DNA of 64,000 bases from JAQVEM01 sp964616545. Lineage in GTDB: Bacteria > Actinomycetota > Humimicrobiia > Humimicrobiales > Humimicrobiaceae. Location of the stretch: positions 16,588 to 80,587 of the forward strand of contig CAZTUA010000053.1 of assembly GCA_964616545.1 (NCBI GenBank), read 5' to 3'. Within the stretch, counting starts at the first letter, position 1; the number at the start of each line of letters is the position of its first letter. The notes under the pieces are model-generated. The model saw nothing but the letters and a program-made list of their open reading frames with translations, did no database searches and was not told the origin of the DNA. The position numbers and the translations under genes were made by a program. Positions 52,924 to 61,596 of this stretch are shown here, piece after piece.

Positions 52924-53754
52924 TTAAATTTTTGTTGAAATATTATACAATCTTTGCTTATCTATGTCATACCTTGACTGTATTATCTTAAGGGCATTTT
53001 TTTTGACAATACCCTCTTTTAACAAACGGATTATTTCATTTGCTATATCTTCATCGGTGAAATTCTTTATAAGTTCCTTTCTGTACCCTTCAACAACAAG
53101 GACTATCTCTCCCTTTACTTTTTTGGCTCTTATCCGTCCCAGGATGTTGCTTAAATTTCCTCTAATTGCTTCCTCGTATATTTTTGAAATTTCCCTTACA
53201 AGGGCTGCTCTCCTGTCTCCGGATATCTCAATAATTTCAGAAATTAATTTCTCAATCCTTGCAGGTGATTCATAAAAGATTAGAGTATATGGCAGCAGAG
53301 CAAGTTCCCGGAGCTTATTTTTTCTTTTAGATTTTCCCTTTGGGAGGAAGCCGGCAAATACAAAATTATCGGTGGGGAGTCCCGATAGGACAATGGCGCT
53401 TATCGCAGCATTGGGCCCCGGTATTATCGTAAGTGGAATATCATTTTTTATGCACTCTTTTATGATTTTAAACCCCGGGTCCTGAACTGCCGGTACCCCG
53501 GATTCTGATACAAAAGCAACGTTTTTCCCTGCATCAAGCTCGCCTATTATATAGCCAATTCTTCTCTCTCTATTATGATCGTTATAGCTTATTATATCTT
53601 TTTTTAGAATACTGTACCTCAGGAGCAGTTTCTTTATTGTCCTGGTATCTTCTGCAACAATTAAATCAGCTTCCTTCAGTGTCCGTACAAGCCTGAAACT
53701 TGCATCCTCAAGGTTTCCGATTGGAGTTGCACATATGTAAAAAGTACCGCTAAT
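52924..53754 (-). CDS. rsmI: 16S rRNA C1402 2'-O-methyltransferase with an ATT start
   Basis: 276 aa. The frame reads (M)SGTFYICATPIGNLEDASFRL after an ATT at 53752-53754, exactly where RsmI proteins begin. GCGGGG lies 5 nt upstream and no ATG, GTG or TTG occurs anywhere near the N-terminus, so usual gene callers would miss the whole gene. Motifs: ICATPIGNLED, VAEDTRT, SESGVPAVQDPG, PGPNAAISAIVLSGLP, GFLPKGKSKRK, FYESPARI, REISKIYEE. RsmI places the 2'-O-methyl of m4Cm1402 in the ribosomal P site, known to tune initiation fidelity. Located between rubrerythrin and metG; 28 nt after the rubrerythrin stop. Confidence 0.93.
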   Translation of the reverse strand: MSGTFYICATPIGNLEDASFRLVRTLKEADLIVAEDTRTIKKLLLRYSILKKDIISYNDHNRERRIGYIIGELDAGKNVAFVSESGVPAVQDPGFKIIKECIKNDIPLTIIPGPNAAISAIVLSGLPTDNFVFAGFLPKGKSKRKNKLRELALLPYTLIFYESPARIEKLISEIIEISGDRRAALVREISKIYEEAIRGNLSNILGRIRAKKVKGEIVLVVEGYRKELIKNFTDEDIANEIIRLLKEGIVKKNALKIIQSRYDIDKQRLYNISTKI

Positions 53755-53782
53755 TTTTACCCCGCAATAATGGTCTCTATTT

Positions 53783-54283
53783 TTATTTTATTTCTTCAAA
53801 TACTTCTTCTGGGTTGCCGCACACAGGGCATTTCCCCGGTGCTTCACCCTCTACTGTATTCCCGCAGACCCCGCATACAAATATGGGTGTATCAGGATTA
53901 TTTCCGAGGTTTTCCAGGTATTTCTTATAAAGACCGGCGTGTATTTTTTCTACTTTATTTGCATAAGTAAAACTTATTTTTGCTTCATTTTTATTTTCAT
54001 TTCTGGCATCCTCAATCATTTGCGGATACATCTTTTCAAATTCAAATGTCTCACCATCAATTGCTTCTTTTAAATTTTGACCTGTTGACTTAACTCCGTC
54101 CATTGCATTCAGGTGATTTAATGCATGAACAGTCTCCGCTTCTGCGGCAGCCCGAAATAATTTTGCCACCTGATGATAGCCCTCCTGTTCAGCTTTTTCT
54201 GCAAAAGCCACATATTTTCTATTTGCCTGAGATTCTCCTGCAAAAGCATCCATCAAATTTTTTATAGTATTATCGCCTGCCAT
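53783..54283 (-). CDS. rbr: rubrerythrin
   Basis: 166 aa. Diiron four-helix domain (AFAGESQANRKYVAFAEKAEQ, AAEAETVHALNHLNAM, and a Glu-x-x-His pair near the third helix, YANKVEKIHAGLY) and a C-terminal rubredoxin-like domain with CGVCGN and CPVCGN. Reduces hydrogen peroxide in anaerobes using rubredoxin or NADH-linked electrons. GGAGGAG precedes the ATG by 6 nt. Confidence 0.95.
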   Translation of the reverse strand: MAGDNTIKNLMDAFAGESQANRKYVAFAEKAEQEGYHQVAKLFRAAAEAETVHALNHLNAMDGVKSTGQNLKEAIDGETFEFEKMYPQMIEDARNENKNEAKISFTYANKVEKIHAGLYKKYLENLGNNPDTPIFVCGVCGNTVEGEAPGKCPVCGNPEEVFEEIK

Positions 54284-54422
54284 ATTTTCTCCTCCCGCTT
54301 ATTAACAAATTTACGTATTTCTATCTCTATATTCTATTCTTTTATATAATAATTGTTATCACTAATCAAATAAATTCAATCAAAACTTGAAAAAAAACCT
54401 ATATTGGGTCAAAATTTAATAC

Positions 54423-55442
54423 ATGAAGTTTAAAAATTCACCTCAATTTCCCAGAAGAATTGTTGTATCTATAATTATTTTGATTCTGATTTATTTTCTC
54501 GGCTCTTTCGGGTATATGCTAATTGAGGATATGTCCTTTCTGGATTCCCTTTTTATGACCACCATAACCATAACCACCGTTGGTTATCAACTGGTAAAAC
54601 CATTATCGGCAGCAGGGACAATATACACCATTATTCTGGTGTTAATAGGTACAGGTACAGCAGCCTATATTTTAATAAATCTGGTAGACTTTGTACTGAG
54701 TGAATTTTTTTTTGGAAGAATAGAAAAAAGAAGGAAGATAAAAATGATTTCAAAACTAAAAAACCATTATATAATCTGCGGACTTGGAAGAGTGGGATTT
54801 GAAATTGCCAGTGATCTGGCAGAAAATAACGTTGAATTTCTGGTTATTGATAAAGCTGACGGGCCCATTGAAACTGCAAAACAGCATAACTGGCTGTATG
54901 TTCAGGGAGATGCATCCAATGACGAAACACTGATGGAAGCACGGATAACTCATGCCAGATGTTTATTTGCCGCCCTGGATACAGATGCAGAAAATGTTTA
55001 CATAACACTTTCTGCTAAATCATTAAATCCTTCAATTCTTGTAGTGGCAAGGGCAATAGTCCATGAAACTATCAGTAAACTGGAAAAAGCAGGAGCAGAT
55101 AAGGTTGTCTCACCCCAGATTATCGGTGGAAGAAGAATGGCATCCATGGCTCTCCAGCCTTCAATATGCGATTTCCTGGATACCATAATGAAAACAGAGG
55201 AAAGCGAAATTAGACTGGCTGAAATTGAAATTAAAAAAAACAGCCGGATAGATGGTATAAGCATAAGAGAAGCCGGGGGGAAATTCGGTATTGAAACTCT
55301 CATCGTTTCTGTTATTGAAGAGGGCGAAAAAATTTCAGTTAAAAAAGCAAGCGGCGATACAGAAATGAAAAGCGGCCACAGGATAATTGCCATAGGGACA
55401 GGAGATCAAATACGTCATCTTACAGATCTTGCTGCCAGATAG
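54423..55442 (+). CDS. potassium channel-like protein with TrkA-N and TrkA-C domains
   Basis: 339 aa. Two membrane helices (about 15-35 and 60-90) flank a pore loop reading TTITTVGYQLVKPLS, in which the usual GYG filter is GYQ; this variant recurs in the KefB/TrkA-N channel group. Residues 110-225 are a RCK/TrkA-N domain (YIICGLGRVGFEIASDL; Rossmann GxGxxG), and 250-335 a TrkA-C domain. Gated potassium passage is likely; the filter variant leaves selectivity open. Confidence 0.88.
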   Translation: MKFKNSPQFPRRIVVSIIILILIYFLGSFGYMLIEDMSFLDSLFMTTITITTVGYQLVKPLSAAGTIYTIILVLIGTGTAAYILINLVDFVLSEFFFGRIEKRRKIKMISKLKNHYIICGLGRVGFEIASDLAENNVEFLVIDKADGPIETAKQHNWLYVQGDASNDETLMEARITHARCLFAALDTDAENVYITLSAKSLNPSILVVARAIVHETISKLEKAGADKVVSPQIIGGRRMASMALQPSICDFLDTIMKTEESEIRLAEIEIKKNSRIDGISIREAGGKFGIETLIVSVIEEGEKISVKKASGDTEMKSGHRIIAIGTGDQIRHLTDLAAR

Positions 55443-55571
55443 ATGCAGGTATTAATTATTAAACCGGTATTTTATTCTCTGACTTTATTGACCATATAAA
55501 AATTTTCACAAAGTAAGTTTAAATGACTTTAATAAATAAATAAATTTAAAATCATACAAACGGGTGTTATT

Positions 55572-56795
55572 ATGAATCGGGATAAACTGGAAAAATGCCT
55601 CTCTCAGATTGAAAAAGAATTAAAAACAAATATACTCCCCTTCTGGGCATACAAAACCCCTGACGAAGAAAATGGCGGATATCATGGATTAATTTTAAAT
55701 GATTTAACCATTGACACCCATGCCCCAAAAGGCTCTGTTCTCTGTTCCAGAATCCTGTGGACTTTTTCCCGCGCCCATGCCATATTTGGAGATAAACTCT
55801 ATCTGGACCGCGCAGTCCGTGCCTACAGGTACCTGATTGATAACTTCATAGATAAGATTTATGGCGGTGTATACTGGACTGTTGACTATAAGGGGAAACC
55901 ATTAGAGACAAAAAAACAGATATATGCCCAGGCTTTTGCCGTGTATGCACTTTCGGAGTATTATAATGCATCAGGCTCCGATGAAGCTCTGGGTCTTGCA
56001 AAAGATATTTTCCACCTGATAGAAAAATTCGGTTTTGAAGAGCAGTATGGCGGCTACTATGATGCATGCAGACGCGATTGGTCACCGGCTTCTGACATGA
56101 AGCTGGGGAAAGAAGATATGAATGCTCCCAAGACAATGAATACCAGCCTGCATATCCTGGAAGCATACACAAATCTTATCCGCCACTGGGATAACCGGTA
56201 CCTTCGCGGCCAGTTAAAAGACCTGATAAATGTTATCACCGCACATATTTTAGATTCTTCAACCTACCACTTTAAGCTTTTTTTTAACAGAGAGTGGAAG
56301 AGCCTTTCGGATATCATTTCTTACGGCCATGATATAGAAGGCAGCTGGCTTTTGCTGGAAGCTGCGGATGTACTGGGTGAAAAGCCTCTAATAGAGACCA
56401 TTAAAAAAATTTCCGTTAGGATGGCAGAAGTTACTTTTAAAGAGGGAATTGCCCCTGATGGCGGGCTGTACTATGAAGGCAGCCGGAAGGGTGCGACCAA
56501 GTTAAACACTGACTGGTGGCCCCAGGCAGAAGCTGTGGTGGGGTTTTTAAATGCATACCAGCTCAGTGGCAGGGAATATTTCTTAAAAGCATCTCTTGAT
56601 AGCTGGGATTTTATAATGGAGTTTCTTATAGATAAAAAGTATGGTGAATGGTTCTGGTCAGTAGATAAAAACAGAAAAGTAAATCAGAAACTCGAAAAAG
56701 TTGGCCCCTGGAAATGTCCATATCATAATGCTCGTGCCTGTATAGAGGCCGGAGGGAGATTGAGCAATATCATTAATTCGCATAATATTACTTAA
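55572..56795 (+). CDS. cellobiose 2-epimerase / AGE-family epimerase
   Basis: 407 aa (alpha/alpha)6-barrel of the N-acylglucosamine 2-epimerase superfamily. NGGYHGLILND, GGVYWTVD, KKQIYAQAFAVYALSEYY, NTSLHILEAYTNL, YGHDIEGSWLLLEAA and WWPQAEAVVGFLNAY carry the conserved catalytic His and Trp residues. In the cellobiose 2-epimerase branch it converts beta-1,4-linked Glc or Man disaccharides at the reducing end. The next gene, a GH130 phosphorylase, makes 4-O-mannosyl-glucose processing the likely role. Confidence 0.85.
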   Translation: MNRDKLEKCLSQIEKELKTNILPFWAYKTPDEENGGYHGLILNDLTIDTHAPKGSVLCSRILWTFSRAHAIFGDKLYLDRAVRAYRYLIDNFIDKIYGGVYWTVDYKGKPLETKKQIYAQAFAVYALSEYYNASGSDEALGLAKDIFHLIEKFGFEEQYGGYYDACRRDWSPASDMKLGKEDMNAPKTMNTSLHILEAYTNLIRHWDNRYLRGQLKDLINVITAHILDSSTYHFKLFFNREWKSLSDIISYGHDIEGSWLLLEAADVLGEKPLIETIKKISVRMAEVTFKEGIAPDGGLYYEGSRKGATKLNTDWWPQAEAVVGFLNAYQLSGREYFLKASLDSWDFIMEFLIDKKYGEWFWSVDKNRKVNQKLEKVGPWKCPYHNARACIEAGGRLSNIINSHNIT

Positions 56796-56842
56796 TTTAA
56801 CAATTTCTACAGCTTCAATTAATAAATAAGCTGGAGGCAACA

Positions 56843-57835
56843 ATGATTAAAAACAGTCAGACAATCATCGGTTCCGGACTGCCCAATATTCCCTGGGAAG
56901 ATAAACCCGCAGGTCTCAGGGATGTGGTGTGGCGCTATACAAAAAATCCTATAATACCGAGGGACCTTATACCTTCATCCAATAGTATCTTTAACAGTGC
57001 TGTTGTGCCATTCAAAGGAGAATTTGCAGGAGTTTTCCGCTGCGACGACAGAAGACGCTTCATGCAGATTCACAGCGGCAGGAGCAAAGACGGTATTAAC
57101 TGGGAGATAAAAAACCGGCGTATTTCATTTATCTGTGACGACTCCGAAATATCAGAATTTGTTTACAGCTATGACCCCCGTGTCTGCTGGATTGAAGATA
57201 GATATTATATTACATGGTGTAATGGGTACCACGGTCCTACAATAGGAGTGGGGTATACATACGACTTTGAGAAATTTTACCAGATGGAGAATGCATTCCT
57301 TCCTTTTAACAGGAACGGGGTATTGTTCCCCAGGAAAATAAAAGGCAAATATGCTATGCTCAGCCGTCCGAGCGATAACGGGCATACGCCATTTGGTGAT
57401 ATTTTTTACAGTGAAAGCCCTGATATGTGCCACTGGGGTAAACACCGGCATGTTATGTCCCCGAGGGGCAGGTGGGAAAGCACCAAGATAGGAGCCGGGC
57501 CGACGCCTATTGAAACAACTGAAGGATGGCTCCTTATTTATCACGGTGTTCTGACTTCGTGTAACGGGTTCCAGTACAGTATGGGCGGGGCCATACTTGA
57601 TATTGATGAGCCCTGGAAAGTATTATACAGAGCAGAACCATATTTGCTTGCACCTGTAAAGCTTTATGAGTGTGTGGGAGATACTCCAAATGTTGCATTC
57701 CCCTGCGCTGCTCTATGTGATGCCCCGACAGGACGCATAGCTATATATTATGGGGGTGCCGACACCGTTACATGCCTTGCATTTACACAGGTGGATGAAC
57801 TTATTGAATTTATTAAATCAAATTCAGTTGTGTGA
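56843..57835 (+). CDS. GH130-family mannoside phosphorylase
   Basis: 330 aa five-bladed beta-propeller. NPIIPRDLIPSSNSIFNSAVVPFKGEFAGVFRCDDR, the SYDPRVCWIEDRYYITW strand with the proton-relay Asp, and WLLIYHGV, GGAILDI, FPCAALCD-type motifs are GH130 hallmarks. With the epimerase upstream this gives the mannobiose pathway: mannobiose is epimerised to mannosyl-glucose and split by phosphate into mannose 1-phosphate and glucose. TGGAGG lies 6 nt before the ATG. Subfamily 1 or 2 should be tested by tree. Confidence 0.88.
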   Translation: MIKNSQTIIGSGLPNIPWEDKPAGLRDVVWRYTKNPIIPRDLIPSSNSIFNSAVVPFKGEFAGVFRCDDRRRFMQIHSGRSKDGINWEIKNRRISFICDDSEISEFVYSYDPRVCWIEDRYYITWCNGYHGPTIGVGYTYDFEKFYQMENAFLPFNRNGVLFPRKIKGKYAMLSRPSDNGHTPFGDIFYSESPDMCHWGKHRHVMSPRGRWESTKIGAGPTPIETTEGWLLIYHGVLTSCNGFQYSMGGAILDIDEPWKVLYRAEPYLLAPVKLYECVGDTPNVAFPCAALCDAPTGRIAIYYGGADTVTCLAFTQVDELIEFIKSNSVV

Positions 57836-57847
57836 TTAGAGAAATTG

Positions 57848-58516
57848 TTACAGGCCGTCATAAAAAACCGTATAATCGCCGCTTGAAAAATACCGTACTC
57901 TTTCTCCTATATTTACAGACTGGTCGCCAATTCTTTCCAGATACCTGCTTGCAAGTACGATATTGGTCACAAACTTTATGTCCCTGTTGCTTCTACGGTA
58001 AGAAAATAATTTATCGAGAATCATGCCCTGAATCGTATTTACCATGCTGTCTGATTTTCCCAATTTAGAAGCCAGTTTTGCATCCCTGTTTTTAAATGAT
58101 TCAATGGCTCCGTTAAGTTCTGATTTAACAAGATTTCCCATCTCGTTAAAAAGGTTCATTATTTCCTTATCAAGATGTCTTCTTTCCTCGCCGGCCAGCC
58201 TTATTGCAATCCTGGAAATATTAACTGACAGGTCGCCAATCCTCTCCAGATATTTTATGATTATACTTATAGAATGCAGGTATCTTAAATCCTTAGCCAC
58301 GGGCTGGTGCTCTGCCTGCAGAATTATGCATTTTCCCTCAATTAAGATATCATACTCATTAATCTTTTCATCCCTGTTTATAACTTTCTGCGCTATTTCT
58401 GTGTTCATTTCTATTAAAGCCTGCAGTGCACCATAGACCGCTTCCTGCACCAGGCCAGCCATTAATATAACATCCTGATTAATCTCTTTTAACCTATCAT
58501 GAAATGTTTTTCTCAC
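57848..58516 (-). CDS. phoU: PhoU, Pst-associated copy
   Basis: 222 aa, same two-repeat helical bundle as the copy at 40269-40940 (VAKDLRYLHSISIIIKYLERIGDLSVNISRIA and VLASRYLERIGDQSVNIGERV). Start is GTG (58514-58516); AAGGA at the end of pstA provides the Shine-Dalgarno, and only 1 nt separates the pstA stop from the GTG. In most operons pstB lies between pstA and phoU; it is absent here. Confidence 0.94.
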   Translation of the reverse strand: MRKTFHDRLKEINQDVILMAGLVQEAVYGALQALIEMNTEIAQKVINRDEKINEYDILIEGKCIILQAEHQPVAKDLRYLHSISIIIKYLERIGDLSVNISRIAIRLAGEERRHLDKEIMNLFNEMGNLVKSELNGAIESFKNRDAKLASKLGKSDSMVNTIQGMILDKLFSYRRSNRDIKFVTNIVLASRYLERIGDQSVNIGERVRYFSSGDYTVFYDGL

Positions 58517-58517
58517 A

Positions 58518-59390
58518 TTATTCCTTCCTCATTAATCTTAACCGTCTTCTTATAAAACTTCCAGGGACTGCAAAAATTAATACAATTATTAATAGCACCA
58601 GGGCAGTTCCCCACTGCATATCTTCTGGCGTATCCGTTAACTGTGTTGCAAGAACGTACAGATGATAGGGCAATGCCATAACCTGGCTAAAAATGGAGTC
58701 CGGGAGATTCGGCTGTGAAAATGCTGCAACCGTAAACATTATAGGCGCAGTTTCCCCTGCCGCTCTTCCAATTCCTATAACCGAACCCGTTATTATTCCC
58801 GGCAAAGCACGGGGCAGCACAACCTTTATTACCGTCTGCCATCTTGTAGCTCCGAGTGCCAGTGATGCATGGCGGTAAGAATCGGGAACTGTTTTTAAAG
58901 CCTCCTCAGTTGCTGTTATAATAACAGGCAAAATAAGCAGTGCCAGGGTCAGTGAGCCTGCAAGAATTGACCTGCCAAATTTAAGCATCATAACGAAAAA
59001 TCCGAGCCCGAACAATCCATAAACCACAGAAGGCACACCGGACATATTTATAATAGAGAGTCTTATTACCCTTGTTAGCCTGTTCTTTGATGCATATTCA
59101 TTCAGATAGATTGCTGCCATTATTCCGATGGGCAGTGAGAATACAAAAGTCCCTATTATTAAATAAAAAGTCCCGAGGATTGCAGGAAATATTCCGCCTT
59201 CCCTCATGCCTGCCTCCGGTTTCCGGGATAAAAACTCCCAGTTTATTGCACCGCTCCCTTTAACTATCAGATATATAACTATCCCCAGAACAAAAGCTAC
59301 AACTATCAGTGTTAAAAACAGCAAGAAAGCATGGGATAATTTTTCTATAATTTTTTTTCTTTTTTTACTTATTTCTTTTGCTTCACGCAT
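58518..59390 (-). CDS. pstA: phosphate ABC transporter permease PstA
   Basis: 290 aa, six membrane helices. The BPD permease motif is EALKTVPDSYRHASLALGATRWQTVIKVVLPRALPGIITGSVIGIGRAAGETAPI, the coupling loop for PstB. Opening FLSRKPEAGMREGGIFPAILGT is typical. Follows pstC by 86 nt. Confidence 0.95.
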   Translation of the reverse strand: MREAKEISKKRKKIIEKLSHAFLLFLTLIVVAFVLGIVIYLIVKGSGAINWEFLSRKPEAGMREGGIFPAILGTFYLIIGTFVFSLPIGIMAAIYLNEYASKNRLTRVIRLSIINMSGVPSVVYGLFGLGFFVMMLKFGRSILAGSLTLALLILPVIITATEEALKTVPDSYRHASLALGATRWQTVIKVVLPRALPGIITGSVIGIGRAAGETAPIMFTVAAFSQPNLPDSIFSQVMALPYHLYVLATQLTDTPEDMQWGTALVLLIIVLIFAVPGSFIRRRLRLMRKE

Positions 59391-59476
59391 AAAATTTTAA
59401 AATTTTTACCGGTTTACTCTTATATTTTTTTTACATTAATAAATTTTCTTTAGCGTCTGGCGCCCGGTACCGCATT

Positions 59477-60370
59477 TTAACTTTCCCTGATTCTATTTAT
59501 AAATCTGTCAGATATAAAATTTATTAGAAATGTAATAATAAATAAGATAAGACCAATTGCAAAAAGTGCTGAATAATGCAGCCCTCCCTGGACAGTTTCT
59601 CCCATTTCTGCAGCTATCGTTGCCGTAATGGTCCTTATCGGCTGCAGCCATGAAAAAACAATTCTCGGCGAGTTACCGGTTATCATAAGAACTGTCATGG
59701 TTTCTCCAACGATTCTACCCAGGCCAAGCATTACGGCAGCTACCATACCGGATGATGCAGAGGGTACAACTGTTCTTAAAGTAGTCTCCCATTTTGTTGC
59801 ACCAAGGGCGATTGAAGCATATCTGTATCTGTCAGGAACAGCATTTATTGCATCTTCCGATATTGATATTATTGTGGGCAGGCTCATAAAAGCAAGCATT
59901 ACAGAGCCGGTAAGTGCAGTGAGCCCTATGCTGAGATTGAAGAGTTCCTTAATTACGGGAGCAAGAAGCTTGATCCCTATAAACCCTATTACTACTGAAG
60001 GTATGGTTGACAGTACTTCAATGATTGGTTTTAATGTCTCTCTTACCGGCCGTGGTGCCAGTTCTCCAATATAAATGGCGCTTCCTATACCAAGCGGTAC
60101 CGCAATTACTATTGCTCCGAATGTAATCAATGCAGAACCTGTCAGCAGCGGGAGGAATCCAAATTTTTCAAGTACTGTAGGGGACCATTTCTGGCCGGTT
60201 AAAAAGTCCAGGATGGGATAGGAAGAAAAAAATCTTATTGAATTTGCAATAAGGAAAGCCAGTATCAGCGCCAGGACTATAATTGAAATTATGCCGTTTA
60301 AAAAAATAAACCTGTAAATTAAAAAACTCTTTATTTTTCTTATCCTGTTTTTAAGCCGGGTCATAAGCAT
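59477..60370 (-). CDS. pstC: phosphate ABC transporter permease PstC
   Basis: 297 aa, six helices. DFLTGQKWSPTVLEKFGFLPLLTGSALIT and the coupling motif NAVPDRYRYASIALGATKWETTLRTVVPSASSGMVAAVMLGLGRIVGETMTV identify PstC. Separated from pstS by 165 nt that contain a strong hairpin. Confidence 0.95.
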   Translation of the reverse strand: MLMTRLKNRIRKIKSFLIYRFIFLNGIISIIVLALILAFLIANSIRFFSSYPILDFLTGQKWSPTVLEKFGFLPLLTGSALITFGAIVIAVPLGIGSAIYIGELAPRPVRETLKPIIEVLSTIPSVVIGFIGIKLLAPVIKELFNLSIGLTALTGSVMLAFMSLPTIISISEDAINAVPDRYRYASIALGATKWETTLRTVVPSASSGMVAAVMLGLGRIVGETMTVLMITGNSPRIVFSWLQPIRTITATIAAEMGETVQGGLHYSALFAIGLILFIITFLINFISDRFINRIRES

Positions 60371-60424
60371 ATTTTAAAATAATTATGTTCTTTTTACTAT
60401 TTCAAATTTTAAAAATCTACCGGC

Positions 60425-60480
60425 AATAAGCAAAGCTATGGAATAATTTTTTTTCAAAACTTTCCACAGCTTTGCTTATT
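60425..60480. repeat. hairpin between pstS and pstC
   Basis: AATAAGCAAAGCT (60425-60437) pairs with AGCTTTGCTTATT (60468-60480); after one mismatch TGGAA (60439-60443) pairs with TTCCA (60462-60466). 18 paired bases around an 18-nt loop. On the pst mRNA (minus strand) no U-run follows, so stabilisation of the pstS message, not termination, is likely; a partial terminator is possible. Confidence 0.8.
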
Positions 60481-60535
60481 TTAACTACCCGGATACATTA
60501 CAGTAAAAATCAAGAATCTCTCTTTAAAATAACCT

Positions 60536-61498
60536 TTAATTTACCGGAACAAATCCTTCTTCCAAACCTATCTGCTGCCCTTCATCACTCAATACAAAAT
60601 CCATATAAGCCTGGCCTATCTCTGTTAGTTCTTTATCAGGAGCATAAATATATAAACCCCTGGATATAGGGTAAGAGCCATTCTCTACAGTTTCTATCGA
60701 AGGCTCGATGCCCCCAACTTTTACAGTCTTTAGGGATTCCTCAAGATAGCCCAGACCTATATAACCGATCGCGCTATCATTATTTTTAATCTGGTTTACA
60801 ACATCCGCATTTGACTGCAGCCTCAGAGCATTCTCAGAATAATCATTATCTTTAATAGTCTTGCCCAGTTGAATTATTTCTTCCAGAAAATACTCTCCCG
60901 TGCCCGAACTGGAATCTCTGGCAATTACGACAATTTTTGAATCATCTCCGCCGATATCCTTCCAGTTAGTGATTTCTCCTGTATATATTCCGGACAATTC
61001 TTCAACCGATAAATCATCTATAGAAACATTGCTGCTTACCACAACTGCAATTCCATCATAAAGAACGGTGTATTCCTGAATATCATAACCGGCATTTTTT
61101 GCAGCTTCTATTTCTTCATCTTTAATCTGCCTTGAAGCATTGGCAAGTTCATTTATACCATTAATTAAATCAGCAATACCGCCACCGGAACCTCCACCGT
61201 TAACAATTATTGTACCGCCGTATTTTTCCATAAATGCCGATGCCCATGCTTCTGAGACCTGAAGAAGAGTTGTTGACCCTGATATTACAAGTTCCTGTCC
61301 TTCATAGGGAAGCCCTGAAGTATCATTATCTCCATTTGCGGCTTCCTCATTTTTTTCTGTACTTTCTGTAGCAGCTTCTCCTCCAGAATTTTTTTCAACT
61401 GAGCCGCAACCCGCCAGTGCCATACCGCCTATAAGGAAAAACGATATACATGCAGCAATCAATGATAAAAACTTACTTTTTCTAATCAATTCTCTCAC
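60536..61498 (-). CDS. pstS: phosphate-binding lipoprotein PstS
   Basis: 320 aa. Signal peptide ends with lipobox LAGC, Cys31 being the lipid anchor. Acidic Ser/Glu/Asn linker to about 62. Phosphate-binding segments are ISGSTTLLQVSEAW, GGGSGGGIADLINGI, ARDSSSGTGEYF and IGYIGLGYL. Preceded by four 11-bp-spaced PhoP/PhoB-type half sites. Confidence 0.95.
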   Translation of the reverse strand: MRELIRKSKFLSLIAACISFFLIGGMALAGCGSVEKNSGGEAATESTEKNEEAANGDNDTSGLPYEGQELVISGSTTLLQVSEAWASAFMEKYGGTIIVNGGGSGGGIADLINGINELANASRQIKDEEIEAAKNAGYDIQEYTVLYDGIAVVVSSNVSIDDLSVEELSGIYTGEITNWKDIGGDDSKIVVIARDSSSGTGEYFLEEIIQLGKTIKDNDYSENALRLQSNADVVNQIKNNDSAIGYIGLGYLEESLKTVKVGGIEPSIETVENGSYPISRGLYIYAPDKELTEIGQAYMDFVLSDEGQQIGLEEGFVPVN

Positions 61499-61557
61499 TC
61501 TCCTTATTTATAGCTATTTTAAAACATAAAGAGATTAACATATAAAACGCAGCTTTT

Positions 61558-61596
61558 GGTTAAAAAAGAATTAAATAAATATTAAAAAAATATTAA
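61558..61596 (-). promoter_or_regulatory. Pho box: four half-sites at exact 11-nt period
   Basis: Minus-strand TTAATA (61596-61591), TTAATA (61585-61580), TTAATT (61574-61569), TTAACC (61563-61558). Spacing and TTAAxA-like sequence match the tandem direct repeats bound by PhoP/PhoB response regulators. The first overlaps the phoB stop codon; the last lies just upstream of the pstS -10 region (TATATG about 61544). Confidence 0.75.
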
